64,000 nucleotides of DNA from CAYZJR01 sp964503045 (GTDB lineage Bacteria; Cyanobacteriota; Vampirovibrionia; Obscuribacterales; Obscuribacteraceae), in contig CAZCZI010000001.1 of the NCBI GenBank assembly GCA_964503045.1, positions 1 to 64,000 on the forward strand. Direction: 5' to 3'. Shown here piece by piece: positions 60,417-64,000 of the stretch. Below the pieces are notes generated by a model, which ran no database searches, had not been told where the DNA came from, and was given only the letters and a program-made list of their open reading frames with translations. The stretch's first letter is position 1; the number at the start of each line of letters is the position of its first letter. Made by a program: the position numbers and the translations under genes.

Positions 60417-61247
60417 ATGTTCGAACTAATGACGTTTTTTGGGTTTCTATTTGCAGGGTACGCCCTGTCGGCTATCAAAATCGTTCGAGAATATGACAGA
60501 CTCGTCGTTTTCGAGTGGGGTAAGGCTAAGGGTGTCTCGGGACCCGGCTGGGTTATGGTTTGGCCTATCGCTCAACAGAGCAAGAAAGTCGACCTGCGTA
60601 TCATCACAATGTCAATTCCCATGCAGGAAATCATCACCAAAGACAACGTTTCAGTAAAAACTGCTGCAGTGTGCTTCTTCCAAGTAGTCGACCCGTTCAA
60701 GGCGGTCACGAAGATTGAAGATCCGTTCACTGCCACGAGTCAAATCGCTCAAACCACGTTGCGCAGTATCCTCGGACAACATGAGTTGGACGAGCTGCTC
60801 ACCGAAAGAGACGCCATCAACCAAAGGTTGAGCGCCATCATTGACAGAGAAACGGAAGGCTGGGGAATCAAGGTCATTTCCGTGCAAGTAAAAGATGTTG
60901 AAATTCCAGAGAGCATGCAACGTGCAATGGCTAGACAGGCTGAAGCCGAGCGGGAAAGACGCGCAAAAATCACGGCAGCCGAAGGGGAGTTGCAAGCCGC
61001 TGAAAAACTGGCGGAAGCAGCCGCGAAGATTTCGTCGCAACCAGGTGCAATGCAGTTGAGACAACTGCAAACGATGGTTGAAGTTTCAGCAGAGAAGAAC
61101 TCGACAATCATCTTCCCAATTCCAATTGAGCTTCTAGAAGTGGCCAAGAAGACTCAACTGAAGGGCGCTGTGGAGAAAATGCTCAACGCCGGCGATTCAA
61201 GCAGCAAAATCAAATTCGAAGAGCAGAAACAAGCCGAACCGAGATGA
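60417..61247 (+). CDS. SPFH/Band-7 stomatin-like protein (slipin)
   Basis: A 276-residue SPFH protein that forms large membrane rings and scaffolds membrane microdomains. One N-terminal membrane segment (LMTFFGFLFAGYALSAI) is followed by VREYDRLVVFEWGKAKGV, GPGWVMVWPIAQQSKKVDLR, the Band-7 core (DNVSVKTAAVCFFQVVDPFK; TTLRSILGQHELDELL; GWGIKVISVQVKDVEIPESM) and an Ala/Glu-rich coiled coil (MARQAEAERERRAKI). GAGGAATT precedes the ATG. No NfeD-type partner gene is adjacent. Confidence 0.9.
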   Translation: MFELMTFFGFLFAGYALSAIKIVREYDRLVVFEWGKAKGVSGPGWVMVWPIAQQSKKVDLRIITMSIPMQEIITKDNVSVKTAAVCFFQVVDPFKAVTKIEDPFTATSQIAQTTLRSILGQHELDELLTERDAINQRLSAIIDRETEGWGIKVISVQVKDVEIPESMQRAMARQAEAERERRAKITAAEGELQAAEKLAEAAAKISSQPGAMQLRQLQTMVEVSAEKNSTIIFPIPIELLEVAKKTQLKGAVEKMLNAGDSSSKIKFEEQKQAEPR

Positions 61248-61256
61248 TCATGCGGT

Positions 61257-61296
61257 GCGAGATCAGGCAGGTGATCTCGCGAAGCGTGATCACCTG
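61257..61296. other. Mutually exclusive hairpins after the slipin gene
   Basis: Two perfect 9-bp stems share bases and exclude each other: GCGAGATCA/TGATCTCGC (61257-61265 / 61272-61280) and CAGGTGATC/GATCACCTG (61268-61276 / 61288-61296). No U-tract follows. It may be a processing or attenuation signal, or a terminator for the convergent pair of transcription units. Confidence 0.4.
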
Positions 61297-61323
61297 AAGA
61301 TCCTCGAGAGTCCTAAACGCAAA

Positions 61324-61875
61324 TCAAGTTGTCTTCTTCTTTTCCAAAAACTCAGGAAGAGTCAGTTCGCGCGGCTTTGTAAGAATCCAGACACACGCCT
61401 CGACTACCGCCTCTTTGAGCGAGTCGTCCGAATCATCCGACACTTCTTCTTCGTAGATGAGCCTGTAGGGAGCTACATTTTCGCCATACCAGAGAAAGAC
61501 TCTGGTTGAAGCACCCGATCCGAAATTGATTAAGAGATGATCGATGTCTTGAGGCGGAGAAACATCAAACCCGCGTAAATACTCGGTCATGGTGTCCATG
61601 CCGTATGGAACGTCAATTCCCGCACGCCACTTTCCAAACATTCCTGATTCGCGAAACGCCTTTCCTCTTGAGACAATCAACGACTCTTTGTTGCGTCTAT
61701 ATGTGAGCCATCCACGCCAATCTTGCGGGACGGGTCCTGCAAGTTTAATGCCGATTTCGCGTTCAATGAGTTGAAGTAGAAGATCGCATTCAATCGTAAA
61801 CTCTTTCAGTCCACGAGCAGCTTCTTCCTTGGCAAGAAGCTCTGATTCCAGTTCTAGGAGTCTCAGATTGAACAT
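61324..61875 (-). CDS. Cytoplasmic protein of unknown function
   Basis: A 183-residue protein without signal or membrane segment. The N-terminus is helical (LRLLELESELLAKEEAARGL), then a mixed domain with WRGWLTYRRNKESLIVSRG, GIDVPYGMDTMTEYLRG and LLINFGSGASTRVFLWYG, and an acidic EEVSDDSDDS run before the C-terminal helix. I recognise no family. It is 22 nt downstream of the TSUP transporter gene in a minus-strand group of three. Confidence 0.55.
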   Translation of the reverse strand: MFNLRLLELESELLAKEEAARGLKEFTIECDLLLQLIEREIGIKLAGPVPQDWRGWLTYRRNKESLIVSRGKAFRESGMFGKWRAGIDVPYGMDTMTEYLRGFDVSPPQDIDHLLINFGSGASTRVFLWYGENVAPYRLIYEEEVSDDSDDSLKEAVVEACVWILTKPRELTLPEFLEKKKTT

Positions 61876-61897
61876 CGGTCTCCGCTTTAGTGCTTCA

Positions 61898-62695
61898 CTA
61901 ATGAATATTTTCCCACCTAAAGCCTAACTCTCTCGCAGCCAAAATGCACGCAATTGCCAGCATGATCATCCCAAATGCGCCTTTTAGCCAGGAGTCTTTC
62001 AGTTTCAATGACATTGCACTTCCTAACCATGAGCCTGGAATGGCACCGAGTGCAACTAAAATGGCGATGTCGAACTGCAGATGATTGAACCAGTAGTGTG
62101 TCAATGCTCCGGGAATCGAAATCACTGCAACAACACAAAGCGAAGTTCCAAACGCTCTTTTGATGGGCATCTTCCAGAAATAACAAAAACACGGCACCAA
62201 AATGAAACCGCCGCCAACACCAAAAAATCCGGCGAGCAATCCCGAAACGAGCGCCACTGAAAGAGTAACTGCAAGGCTTTGAGTTTTTTCGGGTGCTGAC
62301 GCGTCAGGCGTCGGGTCCTTCTTCAGACTGACTCGAATCATGTCTACGCCTGAAAAGAAAACCAAGATTGAAAAGAGAATCATCAGCATCTGCGGCCTGA
62401 CAATCGTGGTCAACCAGGCACCGCAAAAGGTTCCCAATATTGCGGGTGCGAACATGAGGCGCGCCAGCTTCATGTCGAGCATCCGCTCTTGCAGGTAATT
62501 CAACAGACCAGCAATTGCAGTTGGAATAATCACTGCCATCGTCGTGCCCACTGCGGTGTGTGGTGCCAGCCCAACGACCAGACTCAATAGCGGTGTGCAT
62601 ACAATGCCACCACCAATGCCAAACGCTCCGGATAATAGCCCAGTTGAAAGACCGATGCCCAGCGCTTTTAAGAGAAGAACAAGAGCAGTGTTCAC
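61898..62695 (-). CDS. TSUP (TauE/SafE) family anion transporter
   Basis: A 265-residue membrane protein with two four-helix halves. Each half starts with the family's GAFGIGGGIVCTPLL / GFFGVGGGFILVPCF motif, and an ATIVPTAIAGLLNYL-type segment is present. TSUP proteins export sulfite, sulfoacetate or other organosulfur anions; substrate is unknown. The GTG start overlaps the preceding gene by 4 nt (GTGA), so both are co-transcribed. Many TSUP genes pair with sulfur metabolism, but nothing here indicates that. Confidence 0.88.
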   Translation of the reverse strand: MNTALVLLLKALGIGLSTGLLSGAFGIGGGIVCTPLLSLVVGLAPHTAVGTTMAVIIPTAIAGLLNYLQERMLDMKLARLMFAPAILGTFCGAWLTTIVRPQMLMILFSILVFFSGVDMIRVSLKKDPTPDASAPEKTQSLAVTLSVALVSGLLAGFFGVGGGFILVPCFCYFWKMPIKRAFGTSLCVVAVISIPGALTHYWFNHLQFDIAILVALGAIPGSWLGSAMSLKLKDSWLKGAFGMIMLAIACILAARELGFRWENIH

Positions 62696-63255
62696 ATGTA
62701 TGAGGCAATAAACTTGCCGAGATCAGGATTGTCCGCAATCATCTCTTCGAACTTCGGGTTCTTCGCAAGGCGACGTGCAATTGAACGATCTCGCTTGATC
62801 GCGTAATAGATGCCTTCAGGATCAAGGAAAATGACGCGATCGGCTTGGGGATTGGATGCGAGCATTCTTGCAACCGACTTCCACTTTGTTAGTCGCCGAC
62901 AGAGATAGTGATCGGCTTCGGCGATATCCTTTAGCCGTGGATGTTTGCATAACAGCTTCGCTGCCGATCGATGAGAACAAATCGCCTCTATAATTGCCGG
63001 ATCTGCTTGTGCCGCTCTATCGAGCCAGTGATATTTAGCCATTCTTCGTGCAGTAGTGCCGTCGCGACGAACGTGGGACGTCGATACCTTAATTGGTATC
63101 ACTTTGCCAGAAGCATCTTTGCTGTCGAGAGGCGGTCGAAGCTTAGCATCATCACCGGACTGGGCACCAGCTCCGAGTGGCAGATAAGACAGTGCGACCA
63201 AAACGATAGCGATCAGATAGTGTCTAAACATACGAAACTGTTCTCTCAACGTCAT
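62692..63255 (-). CDS. Exported helical-repeat protein of unknown function
   Basis: A 187-residue protein with a signal (FRHYLIAIVLVALSYLPLGAGA) and a helical domain (about residues 65-187) made of similar short units: ARRMAKYHWLDRAAQADPAI, AKLLCKHPRLKDIAEAD, ARMLASNPQADRVIFLDP and ARRLAKNPKFEEMIADNP. These suggest leucine-rich-variant or HEAT-like repeats of about 28 residues, with the (A)R.LA.NP..... core. It overlaps the TSUP gene by 4 nt, suggesting a joint job in the envelope. The start could be ATG 63255 or the ATG at 63231. Confidence 0.55.
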   Translation of the reverse strand: MTLREQFRMFRHYLIAIVLVALSYLPLGAGAQSGDDAKLRPPLDSKDASGKVIPIKVSTSHVRRDGTTARRMAKYHWLDRAAQADPAIIEAICSHRSAAKLLCKHPRLKDIAEADHYLCRRLTKWKSVARMLASNPQADRVIFLDPEGIYYAIKRDRSIARRLAKNPKFEEMIADNPDLGKFIASYM

Positions 63256-63433
63256 TTCTCAACGCCCAGACCAAGATTCTAGCTTAACTGATCGGCAAAA
63301 GCGAGAAAAAGAAGATCGGGTAGACACTGGCCCAGCGCGGCTCATCTGTCACGCGGCCTGAGAGACAACGAAATCAGGCGCTAGAATAAAGGAGACTTGC
63401 AATCGTTCTTTCACCTATTTCTGCGGTCGCTGA

Positions 63434-64000
63434 ATGGCAAACTCCCAAGATTCAAGAAATGATGCCGAACGTCCGGATAAACAACCCGGACAGGACAAGC
63501 AGCAGCAACCGGAAAAACCCACGTCAGAACAAGAGCTTCCGCTCACATTCGGTGAGATCGTCGCTCCCAATTCAAGTTCTTGGAGAGAGAGGCTGCAGAT
63601 ACAACGTCAATCTCAGGCCGAACGCACAGGAAGTCAATCTCTAGACTTGGGTAAACCATTGGCGGGGCTGTATGGTCGCTATGGATCGGATACTGGGCGT
63701 GTACTTGGAAGAGGTCTGACCAGAGAGTTCGAGCAACTTCGAGAACAACAGCATCAGCGCGATCAACAACATCAGCAGCAGCATCACCTAGAGCAGTCAG
63801 CGCTTCCTCAGGGGCTCAATCGAGAAAAAAAAGAGACAGTATCCCGTGAATTTATTTGGACTCCAATAGCCGGCTTCGATAAACCCTCGGAAGTCAGCAT
63901 TGCAGCAGCGCTCGGGGTTCGTCCCTTTATTCAGCCTAAAAAGTCCGAATTCAAGCCTGTAGAAGAAGTTAAAGCTCCTCTCAAGGCTGAAATGACGCTC
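63434..64000 (+). CDS. Gln-rich protein of unknown function, cut by right edge
   Basis: From ATG 63434 the frame stays open for all 189 codons to the window end. The N-terminus is polar (MANSQDSRNDAERPDKQPGQ), then a helical Arg/Gln-rich segment (TREFEQLREQQHQRDQQHQ) with CAG/CAA runs, and EFIWTPIAGFDKPSEVSIAA before the edge. No family is recognised. It has no signal peptide and no strong ribosome site. Whether it is a large structural protein cannot be told. Confidence 0.6.
   Translation, partial: MANSQDSRNDAERPDKQPGQDKQQQPEKPTSEQELPLTFGEIVAPNSSSWRERLQIQRQSQAERTGSQSLDLGKPLAGLYGRYGSDTGRVLGRGLTREFEQLREQQHQRDQQHQQQHHLEQSALPQGLNREKKETVSREFIWTPIAGFDKPSEVSIAAALGVRPFIQPKKSEFKPVEEVKAPLKAEMTL

Noticed and set aside
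63760..63785. A CAG/CAA repeat as a separate repeat element
   Set aside because: The run is irregular and explained by a Gln/His-rich coding region.

Overview
The window reads as chromosome of a non-photosynthetic, Gram-negative-type (diderm) heterotroph at about 50% GC. It has a TolC/RND/adaptor efflux set, lipoprotein and Sec signals, and core genes (rpsL, rpsG, fusA, smpB, fmt, rsmB, two tRNAs). The eukaryote-like Ser/Thr kinases, a DUF4388 protein, a HAS-barrel-like protein and a histidine kinase with a very short membrane-to-H-box linker together suggest a relative of Cyanobacteriota, such as the non-photosynthetic Vampirovibrionia/Obscuribacterales. This placement is an inference from gene style; no rRNA is present to test it. 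There is no IS element, prophage, CRISPR array or integrase.

Layout. 1-5.3 kb: a truncated channel-like gene with an NAD-binding domain, a GT39-type glycosyltransferase and a glycogen-debranching-type hydrolase. 5.4-11 kb: a close-packed run of an oligopeptide ABC ATPase, the bifunctional NAD(P)HX repair enzyme and a TPR-prolyl-oligopeptidase fusion. 11-14.5 kb: a TadE-like pseudopilin pair and an amidohydrolase. 14.8-23 kb: a five-gene efflux operon (TolC, RND pump, lipoprotein adaptor, OmpR-type regulator, histidine kinase) preceded by two direct repeats with an 11-bp period. 23-25 kb: tandem LD-carboxypeptidase paralogues, one missing the catalytic His. 25-28.6 kb: acyl-CoA dehydrogenase, a membrane protein, a polyprenyl synthase and a PAP2-related protein.

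28.6-30 kb is the most unusual stretch. A leader of about 360 nt precedes a small protein with two ribbon-helix-helix-like repeats. A strong terminator follows, then a 14-bp inverted repeat that looks like a structured RNA. 30-36.7 kb: ADP-ribosylglycohydrolase, smpB plus a GHL10-type glycosidase, a membrane alpha/beta hydrolase and a double GNAT protein. 36.7-40.6 kb: the str operon, without tuf, with a structured leader and an oversized rpsG-fusA spacer. 40.8-46.8 kb: a possible membrane-anchored AbiEii-like nucleotidyltransferase, DUF1501 and PlsC, and a pseudo-protease that appears split around DUF4388. 46.8-51.5 kb: tRNA-Val, tRNA-Cys, two oligopeptide permease subunits, a lipoprotein, a HAS-barrel-like protein and a TPR protein.

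51.6-55.4 kb: two duplicated membrane Ser/Thr kinases, the second with HQD and DFN in place of HRD and DFG. 55.4-60 kb: an isolated PotB-like permease, then a tight run of a small Sm/Hfq-like protein, fmt, rsmB and a secreted protein. 60.4-64 kb: a slipin, a TSUP transporter with two unknowns, and a Gln-rich gene cut off by the window edge.

Strongest leads: the tandem RHH gene with its leader, the Sm-like protein translationally close to fmt, the split trypsin/DUF4388/DUF4384 protein, the AbiEii-like protein, the atypical kinase pair and the His-less S66 paralogue. No complete novel defence or biosynthetic system is demonstrable from the sequence alone.
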